40,526 nucleotides of DNA, taken from the NCBI GenBank assembly GCA_017634275.1, contig JAGBNQ010000047.1, forward strand, positions 1-40,526, written 5' to 3'. The notes under the pieces were generated by a model. It had not been told where the DNA came from. It ran no database searches and worked only from the letters and a program-made list of their open reading frames with translations. Made by a program: the position numbers and the translations under genes. This document shows positions 7,000 through 15,670 of the stretch, piece by piece (positions within the stretch are counted from its first letter, which is position 1; each line of letters opens with the position of its first letter). Source of the stretch: Ruminococcus sp. (GTDB lineage: Bacteria; Bacillota; Clostridia; Oscillospirales; Ruminococcaceae).

Positions 7000-8859
7000 A
7001 TGAAGGCAAGGAAGATCAAGGCATTTGCGCTGTCATTCTTAGCGGCGGCAGCGATAGTGTCGGGCGTCAGTGCATATCAGCCGTTGACTGTGTTTGCGGC
7101 AGATAAGCAGGTCGCGGCGGCAGATGAGGTCACTGAAAAGGTAACGATAGATGCAAAGGTCATTTCTCAGGCAAACGGAACAGTCACCCTCGGCTGGGAG
7201 GCTGAAGAGGGAGCAGACAGATATGCCGCCTATGAGATGACAGCCGACGGCAAGCAGGAGCTTAAAGGCTATGCCGATAACGGTAAGACGGAGTTTACCT
7301 TTACGGGGGTAACGGGAAATGTTACTCATAAATATGTGATAGTTGCCGAGAAAAAGGTCGGCGATGATTATGTTACAAATTGTGAGTTTAAGGAGACAGA
7401 GGTGGCTCAGCCGCTCTACGCGCCCGAGTTTGCACTCACCCCTGCGGCTGACAGCGTGAAGATAAGCTGGAAGGAATCGGTAGGTGCTACAAATTACAGG
7501 ATATATTCCTATGACCCCACCACTAAAAAGTATAAAAGGATACATACCTCATACCCCACAACAAGGAGCTATACTGTTAAGGGGCTTACCCCTGCAAACG
7601 GCTACAGCTTTGTTGTAAGGGCTGTGAGCAATGTTACCGGCAAGACCGTTTTTGATAAGAAAATGGCGGCAGTTAAGTCAACTGTTACAAAGTGCGTTAC
7701 CCCGAAATTTACATCACTTTCAAGCAGCATAAATACTGTAACGGCTAAGTGGAATACCTCGGGCGATGTTGCAGGCTATCAGGTGTGGGTGCTTGATAAT
7801 GCGACGGGTAAGTATAAAAAGGTATCAAACGTTTCAAAGAGTAAGCTTACCTATTCATGGAGCGCAGGTGTAACGCTTAACAAGAGCCTTAAGGTAAAGG
7901 TAAGGGCATATAAGAAGTATAACGGCGCGTGGGTCTATAGTTCATGGTCGGCTGTAAAGGCTGTAACGCCTAAGATAACCGCCCCTGCTATCACATCGCT
8001 TGCAACAAGCGGCGCAAATGTAAACATAGGCTGGTCAGCCTCTGACAGCGGTATTGACGGCTATCAGGTGTGGATGAAGGCTGACGGCGCTGAAAAGTAT
8101 GTAAAGCTGTGCAACGTATCCCCCAAAAAGCTGTCGAAGTTTATAAATGACGGCGTTCCTGCATCTACCCTTGTAAAGCTCAGAATGAGGGCATATAAGA
8201 AAATAGACGGCGTATGGAAATACAGCGCGTGGTCAGCTGTCAAGGAAATGAAAACGGGCGAGGCACCTTTGGCAAAAACTATAAAGATAGTTCTTGACCC
8301 CGGACACTTAAAGGGACTAAACGCAGCAGGCAATGACTACGATAACGTCTATATGGGCTACAGCGAGGCTACAATGAGCCTTACACTTGCAAAGTATATG
8401 AAAGCATACCTTGAGGATTATGGCTTTGAGGTAAAGCTCACAAGAGAAACAGATCAGGCTTATAACCTTGACTTAAACGACAGAGGCCGTATGGCAGAGG
8501 GCTATGACTTCCTGCTCTCGCTGCACTCTAACGCAGCAGGGGAGACTGCTCAGGCAGTATATGCATATTGCAGCATTGATAAAAAATCAAATGCATTGGG
8601 AAAACTTCTTTCCGCAGCAGTTGCAAAGACTATGGGCGTTCCCGACGGCGGCGTTGTAAACCTCTATTCCGATGACGGCGTTACGGATTACTACTGCGTT
8701 TTGAGAAATGCCGCAAAGGTAGGCGTTTCGAGCATAATGGTCGAGCATAGCTATCATACCAATACCTACAGCAGAGAATGGCTGCTTAAGGAGAGCAACC
8801 TCAAAAAGCTCGCCGCAGCAGAGGCAAGGGTATTGGCAGAGTATTACGGAATGATCTGA
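7000..8859 (+). CDS. Secreted N-acetylmuramoyl-L-alanine amidase with fibronectin-III-like repeats
   Basis: The 619-residue protein starts with a signal peptide (basic MKARKIK, then a hydrophobic run ending near VFAA, residue 31). About 400 residues of fibronectin type III-like repeats follow, each with conserved GYQVW...RAYKK...WSAVK patterns. An Amidase_3 domain occupies residues 426-619. The zinc ligands and catalytic glutamate are visible as DPGH, YSEATM, LHSN and VEHSY. The enzyme would cut the stem peptide from cell-wall muramic acid outside the cell. The ATG at 7000 is chosen because GGAGG (6990-6994) precedes it; an upstream TTG would overlap that site. Confidence 0.92.
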   Translation: MKARKIKAFALSFLAAAAIVSGVSAYQPLTVFAADKQVAAADEVTEKVTIDAKVISQANGTVTLGWEAEEGADRYAAYEMTADGKQELKGYADNGKTEFTFTGVTGNVTHKYVIVAEKKVGDDYVTNCEFKETEVAQPLYAPEFALTPAADSVKISWKESVGATNYRIYSYDPTTKKYKRIHTSYPTTRSYTVKGLTPANGYSFVVRAVSNVTGKTVFDKKMAAVKSTVTKCVTPKFTSLSSSINTVTAKWNTSGDVAGYQVWVLDNATGKYKKVSNVSKSKLTYSWSAGVTLNKSLKVKVRAYKKYNGAWVYSSWSAVKAVTPKITAPAITSLATSGANVNIGWSASDSGIDGYQVWMKADGAEKYVKLCNVSPKKLSKFINDGVPASTLVKLRMRAYKKIDGVWKYSAWSAVKEMKTGEAPLAKTIKIVLDPGHLKGLNAAGNDYDNVYMGYSEATMSLTLAKYMKAYLEDYGFEVKLTRETDQAYNLDLNDRGRMAEGYDFLLSLHSNAAGETAQAVYAYCSIDKKSNALGKLLSAAVAKTMGVPDGGVVNLYSDDGVTDYYCVLRNAAKVGVSSIMVEHSYHTNTYSREWLLKESNLKKLAAAEARVLAEYYGMI

Positions 8860-8881
8860 ACAATGCATGATCATTAATTGT

Positions 8882-8913
8882 AAAAAGTCCTCGCTTAAGC
8901 CGAGGACTTTTTT
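8882..8913 (+). terminator. Terminator after the amidase gene
   Basis: AAAAAGTCCTCG (8882-8893) pairs with CGAGGACTTTTT (8901-8912) in a 12-bp stem that runs into a T tract. Confidence 0.9.
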
Positions 8914-8924
8914 GAAGGTGAATT

Positions 8925-9734
8925 ATGGATAAAAACTATGAACTGAGTATCAGTAACGATTTTGAAAAAAGTATATGGCAGCCCTTTTTAAAGGCGATAG
9001 AGGACTATGACCTTGTGAGGGATAAGGATAATATCGCCGTGTGTATCTCGGGCGGTAAGGATTCCATGCTGCTTGCCCTGCTGTTTAAAATGCTTAAAGG
9101 ACGCAGGCTTTACGATATAGGTGTTACTTACCTTTGCATGGACCCCGGCTATACGGCGAAAAACCGTGCGATGATAGAGCAAAATGCCGCAAAGCTCGCT
9201 ATCCCCGTCGATATTTTTGAAAGCTCTATCTTCGAGAGCGTTTTTGAAATAGAGAAAAGCCCCTGCTACCTCTGCGCACGCATGAGGCGAGGCCACCTCT
9301 ATAAAAACGCGCAGGACAGGGGCTGCAATAAAATAGCCCTCGGCCACCATTTTGATGACGTGATAGAAACTATACTTATGAGCAGCCTTATGAGCGGACA
9401 GACAAGAACCATGATGCCGCGCCTGATGTCAGAAAACTTTGAGGGAATGCAGCTTATCCGCCCACTTTACCTTGTTGCAGAGCGCGATATCATTTCGTGG
9501 CGCGATAAAAATGAGCTTGAATTTTTGGCCTGCGCCTGCAAATTCACCGAGCAGACCTCGTCAAAGGAGCATGAGAGCGACTCAAAGCGCCTTGTGATAA
9601 AGCGCCTTATCGAAAGCCTTGAAGGGGATATACCGAATGTTCGTGAAAATATCTTTAATAGTGTCACGGATATTGATGTTTCTCACCTTATCAGCACAAA
9701 AAACGCACCTAAAAATCATAATTTTTTAAAATAA
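8925..9734 (+). CDS. TtcA/TilS-type PP-loop tRNA thiolase
   Basis: The 269-residue protein has the PP-loop ATP-binding motif SGGKDS at about residues 42-47, a CYLC pair near 114-117 and a CACAC cluster near 204. TtcA enzymes bind an Fe-S cluster through one CxxC pair plus a third cysteine, and use it with ATP to make 2-thiocytidine in tRNA. That arrangement fits here. A broader TtcA-like role on another substrate cannot be excluded. It starts only 12 bases after the amidase terminator, and the ribosome site is weak (GAAGGTG). Confidence 0.85.
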   Translation: MDKNYELSISNDFEKSIWQPFLKAIEDYDLVRDKDNIAVCISGGKDSMLLALLFKMLKGRRLYDIGVTYLCMDPGYTAKNRAMIEQNAAKLAIPVDIFESSIFESVFEIEKSPCYLCARMRRGHLYKNAQDRGCNKIALGHHFDDVIETILMSSLMSGQTRTMMPRLMSENFEGMQLIRPLYLVAERDIISWRDKNELEFLACACKFTEQTSSKEHESDSKRLVIKRLIESLEGDIPNVRENIFNSVTDIDVSHLISTKNAPKNHNFLK

Positions 9735-9748
9735 AGTGCAAAAAGCTA

Positions 9749-9777
9749 TTGACATTTTAGCTGTTTTAGTATATAAT
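9749..9777 (+). promoter_or_regulatory. Perfect consensus promoter of the DUF4234-like gene
   Basis: TTGACA (9749-9754), 17 bases, TATAAT (9772-9777). Confidence 0.85.
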
Positions 9778-9809
9778 TTACATATAATATTGATAGGAGG
9801 AGAAGTAAT

Positions 9810-10142
9810 ATGTTTACACAGAGAAGTGTTGTAGTAGTTATTCTGCTTACAATAGTTACCTGCGGCATCTATAGCCTTTATTGGTATTGGAGTGCAATGC
9901 ACGAGCTTAACAATGCAGGCGGCAAGAGCCTTGGTAATCTCTCACCCGAGATACAGTTCGTTCTCTTGTTCCTGTATGTCGGCGGCGTAGTATTTGCTAT
10001 CAACGCTGATGATAACATCAATGCTGTTAAGCAGTCAAGAGGTCTTACAGCGGCTGATAACAAGGTCATCTACGTTCTTTTGGCTCTCTTGTTCCCGATA
10101 GCTATGATAGCTCTCATTCAGAATGAGATGAATCAGCTTTAA
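9810..10142 (+). CDS. DUF4234-like membrane protein
   Basis: This 110-residue protein begins with a short tail followed by a helix with the TCGIYSLYWYW pattern typical of DUF4234. Two more hydrophobic segments follow (about 48-65 and 88-104) around a charged loop. The function of the family is not known. AGGAGGAGAAG precedes the ATG. The perfect promoter suggests strong, possibly constitutive, expression. Confidence 0.8.
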   Translation: MFTQRSVVVVILLTIVTCGIYSLYWYWSAMHELNNAGGKSLGNLSPEIQFVLLFLYVGGVVFAINADDNINAVKQSRGLTAADNKVIYVLLALLFPIAMIALIQNEMNQL

Positions 10143-10159
10143 TTGAAAGCACACAAAGC

Positions 10160-10395
10160 CGTCCGTTAAAGCGCAGGCGCAATAAAGAAGTTTAATTCGG
10201 GCACTTCTGCTGTATCATGGCGGAAGTGCCTTTGCGTTACCACAAGTTTTGCGCCTGCTAAAAGAAAAAAGAAGAAAGAATAAATAAGAAATAATGATCA
10301 ACGTATCGCTTTTGGCGATGATCATTAATATTGTCCGCAAAGCGGACACCTTTTTTATTATTTATTATTTATTCTTTCCTTATTTCTTATTTTAG
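10160..10395 (+). other. Gene-free region with four nested or tandem inverted repeats
   Basis: No gene is seen between 10143 and 10481. Instead there are successive inverted repeats. AGCGCAGGCGCAA (10170) pairs with TTGCGCCTGCT (10249-10259) and encloses GGCACTTC (10200)/GAAGTGCC (10223-10230). An A-rich arm (10262-10295) and a T-rich arm (10354-10393), sharing GAAAGAATAAATAA, flank AATGATCA/TGATCATT (10293 and 10319-10326), which has an inner ATCGC/GCGAT stem. The right part includes a terminator. It may be a structured RNA or a decayed palindromic element. Confidence 0.6.
10333..10356 (+). terminator. Terminator-like hairpin
   Basis: GTCCGC and GCGGAC (10333-10347) form a 6-bp stem, followed by ACC and six T residues. 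It could end the transcript that starts at 9785. Confidence 0.7.
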
Positions 10396-10481
10396 AGGGC
10401 GCGCAGAAGATATTCGATAGGTAATACTTACTTTAGCGCCCTCGCTTAAGTCGGGCGGCTTATTTTTAGGCAGGTGAGAAA

Positions 10482-10856
10482 ATGAAAGCAAGGGCAATAA
10501 AGGCGGCGGTAGTTTACGCTGTGGTTTTGGGTGTGCTTTTTGCATATTTATTATTTACTCAGCTAACAGGGATAGGCATTCCCTGCATTTTTCATAAAAT
10601 AACAGGCCTTGACTGCCCCGGGTGCGGCAACTCGCGCGCGCTTGTGGCACTTTCGCATTTTGAGGTGAAAAAGGCGGCAAATTACAATCTTTTCATTTTC
10701 CCCGAGCTGATATTTGTAGGGTTTATTGCGGTTTCGGTGACTGTTAGGTATATAAAGAGCGGCAAGGTCAGTCTGCGCCTTAAGCACGAATGGGCAGGCT
10801 GGGTATTTTTAGCCGTGCTTATCATATGGACAGTGGTTAGGAATGTGATAAGATAA
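10482..10856 (+). CDS. DUF2752 family membrane protein
   Basis: The 124-residue protein has three hydrophobic helices (about 8-28, 65-85 and 102-120). It carries the DUF2752 core ITGLDCPGCGNSRALVAL, with paired cysteines and a basic residue. The biochemical role of the family is unknown. Spacing GGTGAG to ATG is acceptable. The stop codon abuts the left end of mosaic repeat copy B. Confidence 0.85.
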   Translation: MKARAIKAAVVYAVVLGVLFAYLLFTQLTGIGIPCIFHKITGLDCPGCGNSRALVALSHFEVKKAANYNLFIFPELIFVGFIAVSVTVRYIKSGKVSLRLKHEWAGWVFLAVLIIWTVVRNVIR

Positions 10857-11033
10857 ATTGGAGCTTGTGGGGGCGATGCGCATACCGAAGGGGGTACGGG
10901 GGGCGACCGCAAAGCCCCCCGAAAAGCCCCTCGGAGCGATGAACAAAACCTTAGCTCTACGCTCGGAATGGCTCTACCTAACCCCCCAGCCCCCTTCCCT
11001 TCAAAGGGAAGGGGGAGTTACAAACTCCGATTT
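10855..11033. repeat. GC-rich mosaic repeat, copy B
   Basis: The ends are AAATTGGAGCTTG and CAAACTCCGATTT, an imperfect inverted pair. Inside are the shared blocks CATACCGAAGGGGGTACGGG and CCTCGGAGCGATGAACAAA. A perfect hairpin CCCCCTTCCCTT/AGGGAAGGGGG lies near 10990-11015, matching the copy at 34339 in the opposite orientation. Confidence 0.8.
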
Positions 11034-11064
11034 CCCTCAGAACAAATAAAAGGAGAGAACAATA

Positions 11065-12822
11065 ATGGCTCTTGATGGAGTATTTTTAGGAATAGTAAAG
11101 GACGAAATAAGTATCCTCCTTGACGGCAGGGTGGATAAGATACATCAGCCCTCGCGTGAGGAGCTGCTTATCACCTTTCGTACAAGGGAGGGCGGCTATA
11201 AGCTGCTCGTAAATACCTCGGCAGGCGGTGCAAGAGTGCATATCACGCGCGCTCAGATAGATAATCCGCGCGTGCCGCCGATGTTTTGTATGCTTATGAG
11301 AAAGCTGCTCTCATCAGGTAAGCTTGTGAGTATTCGGCAGGACGGGCAGGAGCGTATCCTTATGCTCGATTTTGATTCGTCAAACGAAATGGGCGATATA
11401 GTTCGTATCACCCTTGTTATAGAAATTATGGGCAGACACTCAAACCTTATCATCTTAGACGGCGAGGGGAAGATAATTGATGCGATAAAGCGCGTCGGGC
11501 AGGATATGTCAAGCGTGCGTCCCGTGCTGCCGGGAATGATATATGAGGCACCCCCAAAGGAAAAGCGCTTATCACTTTTTACGCTAACAAGGGCAGAGCT
11601 TAAAAGCGCACTTGAACAAAACGCCCATTCAGAGCTTTCTAAGGCGATCCTTAAAAGCATAGAGGGGCTTTCCCCCGTGTTTGCAAGGGAGTGTGCGCTG
11701 CAATGCAGTAATGACACTATCCCGGCAGGCGAGCTTTCCGATGAGGGCTTTGAAAGACTTTTCCTGTTCCTTTCAAGAGCCGCGGCGCTTATAGAGAGCC
11801 ATACAAATAAATTCACCGTGCTTAAATCAACAGACGGCCTGCTTAAGGATTTCTGCTTTGCGGATATAAACCAGTACGGCGCGCTTATGGAGAAAAAGCA
11901 ATTCCCCTCAGCGTGCGAAACGCTTGACTATTTCTTTACCGAGCGCGATATCACCGCACGAATGAAACAGCGCGCAAGCGACCTCTATAAATTCCTGCAA
12001 AACACTAAGGAGAGGATAACGAGGCGAACCGCCAACCAGCGGCAGGAGCTTTTGGAGTGCGCTGACAGAGATAAGCTTAAGGTTTGCGGCGACCTGCTTA
12101 TGGCTAACCTCTATAATTTCAAAAAGGGCGACAGCTTTGCCGAGGTAGATAACTACTATGAGGAGGGCAGCCCGAGGCTTAAAATAAAGCTCGATGTCCG
12201 CCTTACCCCCTCGCAGAACGCACAGCGCTATTATAACGAATACCGCAAAGCCGACACCGCCGAGAAAAAGCTTACCGCCCTGATAGAGCAGGGCGAGCAG
12301 GAGCTTAAGTATATCGACTCGGTGTTTGATAACCTGACCCGTGCGCAGAGCGAAACGGATATCGACGAGCTGAGGATAGAGCTGCACGAGCAAGGCTATC
12401 TTAAATCGGCAAGGCTCTCAAAGGGCGCTAAGAATGTCAAGACCCAGCCGCCTATGAGATTTGTTTCATCTGACGGCTTTGAGATAAGGGTAGGGCGCAA
12501 CAACAAGCAAAACGACAAGCTGACCTGCAAGGACAGCGAAAAGCTTGATATGTGGCTGCACGTCAAGGATATCACGGGCAGTCATGTCATAGTAAGCGCG
12601 CACGGCGGTGAGCTGCCCGACAACACGATAATGGAGGCGGCAAAGATAGCCGCATACTACTCCTCAGCGCGCAGCTCCGCGCAGGTGCCCGTTGATTACA
12701 CGCTTGTAAAGTTTGTCAAAAAGCCGAGCGGCGCAAAGCCCGGAATGGTCATCTTCACAAACAACCGCACCCTCTACGTCAAGCCCGACGAGGAGCTTAT
12801 CGAAAGGCTGAAAAAGAAATAG
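11065..12822 (+). CDS. rqcH: RqcH (NFACT/Rqc2-family ribosome quality control protein)
   Basis: RqcH binds stalled large ribosomal subunits and recruits tRNA-Ala to add C-terminal alanine tails that mark nascent chains for degradation. The family was earlier annotated as fibronectin-binding protein. The 585-residue protein begins with the NFACT-N pattern MALDGVFLGIVKDEI. It has helical central domains and a coiled region (about 285-440). It ends in the NFACT-R (DUF814) domain with LDMWLHVKDITGSHVIV near 494. Length is normal. AAAGGAGAG precedes the ATG. Repeat copy B ends about 30 bases upstream, so the promoter may lie inside that repeat. Confidence 0.95.
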   Translation: MALDGVFLGIVKDEISILLDGRVDKIHQPSREELLITFRTREGGYKLLVNTSAGGARVHITRAQIDNPRVPPMFCMLMRKLLSSGKLVSIRQDGQERILMLDFDSSNEMGDIVRITLVIEIMGRHSNLIILDGEGKIIDAIKRVGQDMSSVRPVLPGMIYEAPPKEKRLSLFTLTRAELKSALEQNAHSELSKAILKSIEGLSPVFARECALQCSNDTIPAGELSDEGFERLFLFLSRAAALIESHTNKFTVLKSTDGLLKDFCFADINQYGALMEKKQFPSACETLDYFFTERDITARMKQRASDLYKFLQNTKERITRRTANQRQELLECADRDKLKVCGDLLMANLYNFKKGDSFAEVDNYYEEGSPRLKIKLDVRLTPSQNAQRYYNEYRKADTAEKKLTALIEQGEQELKYIDSVFDNLTRAQSETDIDELRIELHEQGYLKSARLSKGAKNVKTQPPMRFVSSDGFEIRVGRNNKQNDKLTCKDSEKLDMWLHVKDITGSHVIVSAHGGELPDNTIMEAAKIAAYYSSARSSAQVPVDYTLVKFVKKPSGAKPGMVIFTNNRTLYVKPDEELIERLKKK

Positions 12823-12826
12823 CGAT

Positions 12827-13153
12827 ACAAACCGGAGTTTGGCGCTGCGTTTTTCGAGGGAGGGGGGCAATGCGAAGGGGGTACGGGGGGCGACCGCCAA
12901 GCCCCCCGACACTAAGCGCGGTTTACCGCGCGCATACCGAAGGGGTTCGGGGGCGAACGGAAAGCCCCCGAAAAAGGGCGCGCGACTTGCTTTGCTTTTA
13001 ATTTAGCTTTGAGCGTGAAACAAGCTAAGAAAACTTGTGGCACGCGCAAAGCTTACTTATAAGGCTACAATTAGTTCGCGCCTATTTCGGGGGGCTTTCC
13101 GGTCGCCCCCCGTACCCCCTTCGGAACGCGCACCCCCACAAACTCCGGTTTGT
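12827..13153. repeat. GC-rich mosaic repeat, copy C, with perfect 15-bp inverted ends
   Basis: The 327-bp element is bounded by ACAAACCGGAGTTTG and its exact reverse complement CAAACTCCGGTTTGT. It contains two GGGGG(CG)...CCCCC hairpin blocks and a middle block with AGCTTTGAGCGTGAAACAAG that recurs reversed in copy D. No transposase or convincing reading frame is present, and no clear target-site duplication was found. It follows rqcH by 4 bases. Confidence 0.85.
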
Positions 13154-13161
13154 CCTTATAA

Positions 13162-13189
13162 AAACCCCCTCGGGAGCCCGAGGGGGTTT
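13162..13189 (-). terminator. Terminator of the minus-strand XRE regulator
   Basis: AAACCCCCTCGGG and CCCGAGGGGGTTT form a 13-bp stem. On the minus strand it is followed by a TTTTTAT tract. Confidence 0.85.
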
Positions 13190-13194
13190 GTGCT

Positions 13195-13806
13195 TTATTC
13201 CTTTGTGATTACTTTTTTCTGCCAGCTCTTCTTGCCGCATTTGGGGCATTTCATTCTCTTTGTCCTGCCCATGTGGGGCGCAAACATCGAGGGAATGAAC
13301 TCGGGCTCGTAGCGGTGGCCGCACTCTGCGCATTCGTAGTAGCCGGCAGCCTTTTCAATGTAAAAGCAAAACATTGCCCCTACTAAGAATTGTAAAACGC
13401 CAAAAGCTGCCAGTATCCCTGCCCAGATGTCGCTTACGTCCGCAAAAGCTGCCGTCAATATGCATATAAACATAGTCGGCGCTGATATAAGTCCTATTAC
13501 TACCTCAAGCCTCAGCATAGCTTTGTTGCTGCGTTCCTCGTTCTTTCTCATTTCGAGAAGATTTTTCTCTGCAATTTCCTTGTAGTTCTCCATAGTAGTT
13601 TTCCTCCCTGTAAGTAAGTCGTTTACCGTTATGCCCAAAATGTCACAAAGCTCAAGCATAATTGACGAGTCAGGCATCGAGCGCCCCGTTTCCCACTTTG
13701 AAACAGCTCTGTCACTTATACCTAAGCGTTCAGCAAGCTGAGCCTGGGTCAGCCCTTTTTCCTTTCTTAGTGATGCTATGAATCTTCCGATCTTTTCCTG
13801 ATCCAT
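13195..13806 (-). CDS. XRE-family regulator with membrane segment and zinc ribbon
   Basis: The 203-residue protein has an N-terminal XRE helix-turn-helix (about 5-60, with LTQAQLAERLGISDRAVSKWETG). Two hydrophobic helices follow (about 95-145). The C-terminal zinc-ribbon-like part has CAEC and CPKC pairs. Membrane-anchored XRE proteins of this build are common in Firmicutes, but their signals are rarely known. The start at 13806 is supported by GAAGGAGGTAA just upstream; an earlier in-frame start would lie upstream of that site. Confidence 0.85.
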   Translation of the reverse strand: MDQEKIGRFIASLRKEKGLTQAQLAERLGISDRAVSKWETGRSMPDSSIMLELCDILGITVNDLLTGRKTTMENYKEIAEKNLLEMRKNEERSNKAMLRLEVVIGLISAPTMFICILTAAFADVSDIWAGILAAFGVLQFLVGAMFCFYIEKAAGYYECAECGHRYEPEFIPSMFAPHMGRTKRMKCPKCGKKSWQKKVITKE

Positions 13807-13915
13807 ACTGCTTACCTCCTTCTGTGACTTTATCATATCACAGCCTTATAAAAAAGTACACGAACCATTGGTTGAATATGGCGTTTTTGGGGGAAAACTA
13901 CTTAAAATCTATCTC

Positions 13916-14191
13916 TCAACCTCTGGTAGAGTGCGTATAAAGTGCCGCTTTACGGGGCTTTTTGGTGCCTGTAAGAATCTTCGGGCCGATCTGAAAATAG
14001 GTGCATATGAAAAGCCCTGCGAATATCTGTGTGGTACTATCCGATCGCTGCCTTCGTCCGGCACTTATCATCTTCTGAACAGTTTCAAAATCTTCCTTGC
14101 TTACGATACCCTCATGAGTATTCCCGACACGCAGCCACTCGCTTTCGGGCTTGTCACCGTTAATTCTGTCAGCATTGTCATTGACCGCTAT
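13916..14191 (-). pseudogene. Remnant of a large serine recombinase
   Basis: A 91-codon frame without a start codon (preceded by TGA) encodes IAVNDNADRINGD and then ESEWLRVGNTHEGIVSKEDF, a stretch ending in RRQRSDSTTQIFAGLF. The first part matches the end of the resolvase catalytic domain (IAVND). The second matches the recombinase domain just before the zinc ribbon. The sequence that normally lies between them is missing, and the cysteine ribbon after IFAGL is lost. It is best read as an internally deleted, truncated integrase of a Tn4451/Tn916-like element. Confidence 0.7.
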
Positions 14192-14272
14192 TCACCTTAC
14201 ATTCTTGCTCGGAAAAAGCTCGGTGTATATAGCTACATTATACCATAAGTGCGCGCTTGAATCAAGTTTTAT

Positions 14273-14392
14273 CTACGATATTTTTCTGTCCTTTACTATA
14301 GTGTAAGGATCCACCGCAGCGTTTCTTTCGATAGCATTCCCGTCAAGCTCCATAAACGGTTTCCACCTTGACCCGTCAGAGCGTGCAAAATA
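14273..14392 (-). pseudogene. C-terminal gene fragment of unknown family
   Basis: On the minus strand a frame encodes YFARSDGSRWKPFMELDG and continues through VDPYTIVKDRKIS to a stop at 14273. Codon use looks coding, but the frame has no start, and the 5' side runs into a hairpin repeat. With the adjacent recombinase remnant it may be cargo or a conjugation gene of the same lost element. The family is not recognised. Confidence 0.4.
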
Positions 14393-14413
14393 TAAGTGAA
14401 AACTAAATGAATT

Positions 14414-14450
14414 GCTTTGCGGCATACCTGCTATGTGCGGGTATGTCGCA
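14414..14450. repeat. Hairpin repeat, copy 1
   Basis: GCGGCATACC and GGGTATGTCGC form an imperfect stem. A nearly identical, better-paired copy lies at 15671-15703, just after the regulator gene that this pair flanks. Confidence 0.65.
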
Positions 14451-14488
14451 TTCTCACTTTAGTTGAATTTTTATCATCAAATAAGTGA

Positions 14489-14516
14489 TTGACCTTATCA
14501 AAAAATCTGCTATAAT
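14489..14516 (+). promoter_or_regulatory. Promoter of the XRE/TPR-like regulator
   Basis: TTGACC (14489-14494), 16 bases, TATAAT (14511-14516), with TGC just before the -10 box. Confidence 0.75.
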
Positions 14517-14558
14517 AATTATAACGACGTCGGAATAAAACACTTGGAGGACATACTT

Positions 14559-15665
14559 ATGAACATAAATTTCAGCGAGGTTTTCAAGAAACTAAGACGT
14601 GAGCGTGAGCTTACGCAGGAACAGGCAGCGGAGGTCTTCTGCGTATCACCGCAGGCAGTCAGCCGCTGGGAGAACGATCAGACAAGCCCCGATATATCGC
14701 TTTTGCCGATAATCGCAGAGTATTTCGGGGTGAGCATCGAAACGCTGCTGGGTGTGGAAAGCGAAAAGCGCAAGGAGAATCATGATAAATATATGCATGA
14801 ATTCTATCAGTCTTTGAAATCGGGAAAGATATATGACTGCATTGAGCTTGCCCGTGCAGGACTTAAGGAGTTTCCGCAGAGCTATGAGCTGATGAATGCG
14901 CTTATGTATGCGCTGTTTCTGACAGGCAGCAAGGAAATGAATGACTGGGAGGAAAATATTGAAAAATACAAGCAGGAGATAATCGACTTAGGCGAGCGGA
15001 TACTCAAAGGCTGCCACGATGACGATATTCGTCTTGAAGTCAAGGCAAGGCTCGGATATCACTACTGCGAGATAGGCGAGATCGACAAGGGCAGGGAGAT
15101 AATTATGACTCTGCCGACCGAAAATTTCACCAGAGATGAATATCTAAGGCACACTATGAGGGGCAAGGAGCTGCTTGACTATACGGGCAAGGGAATAGCA
15201 TATTATGCTGAAGTGATAAAGGCTTATATCTGCCGTCTGATAGACAATGACCCCGATCTGCAAAATGACCCGAAGGCTGTTCTTATGCATATCGGTGCTA
15301 TCGAACAGATAGACGATGCTCTTTTCCTTCCGGAAGACAAGGGGCAGGCGTTCATAGATATGGCAAAACGCTGGCTTAAATACAGTGTGCCTGCGCTGAT
15401 AAAGCTCGGTGAAAACGAAAAAGCAGTAGATGTGTGCGAAAAAGCGGCTGAGTACGTAGAAAAGTGGCACGCTCTGCCTGCTGAATACTACCACATATCA
15501 CCTATAACCAGAGGAACTATTTCTGCAAAGTATTGGGAAACAGTTGACCCTCGTCCAATGGAGCAGCGGATATATGAGGATATGCTCTGCGGCAAGGACT
15601 GTGCAGCGCTTGAAGGAAACGAACGGTTTGAAAGGGTGAAAGATAGGATAAAGAATCTGTATTGA
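14559..15665 (+). CDS. XRE-family regulator with helical TPR-like C-terminus
   Basis: The 368-residue protein has an N-terminal helix-turn-helix (about 5-62, with LTQEQAAEVFCVSPQAVSRWEND). About 300 helical residues follow with TPR-like spacing. Such proteins are often peptide- or stress-responsive regulators in Firmicutes; the ligand here is not evident. The ATG at 14559 follows TTGGAGGA by seven bases, and an upstream in-frame TTG is part of that ribosome site. The gene is bracketed by two copies of the same hairpin, so it may have moved as a cassette. Confidence 0.85.
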   Translation: MNINFSEVFKKLRRERELTQEQAAEVFCVSPQAVSRWENDQTSPDISLLPIIAEYFGVSIETLLGVESEKRKENHDKYMHEFYQSLKSGKIYDCIELARAGLKEFPQSYELMNALMYALFLTGSKEMNDWEENIEKYKQEIIDLGERILKGCHDDDIRLEVKARLGYHYCEIGEIDKGREIIMTLPTENFTRDEYLRHTMRGKELLDYTGKGIAYYAEVIKAYICRLIDNDPDLQNDPKAVLMHIGAIEQIDDALFLPEDKGQAFIDMAKRWLKYSVPALIKLGENEKAVDVCEKAAEYVEKWHALPAEYYHISPITRGTISAKYWETVDPRPMEQRIYEDMLCGKDCAALEGNERFERVKDRIKNLY

Positions 15666-15670
15666 TGCTT

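Noticed and set aside
11065-12822. Fibronectin-binding adhesin
   Set aside because: The older name FbpA is used for this family, but there is no signal or anchor, and the NFACT domains identify cytoplasmic RqcH.
13037-13312. Open frames inside and beside repeat copy C
   Set aside because: They read through GC-rich repeat blocks and the antisense of the XRE gene; composition explains them.
13868-14248. A plus-strand 126-codon open frame
   Set aside because: It has no ribosome site or recognisable features and lies opposite a minus-strand frame that clearly resembles a serine recombinase.
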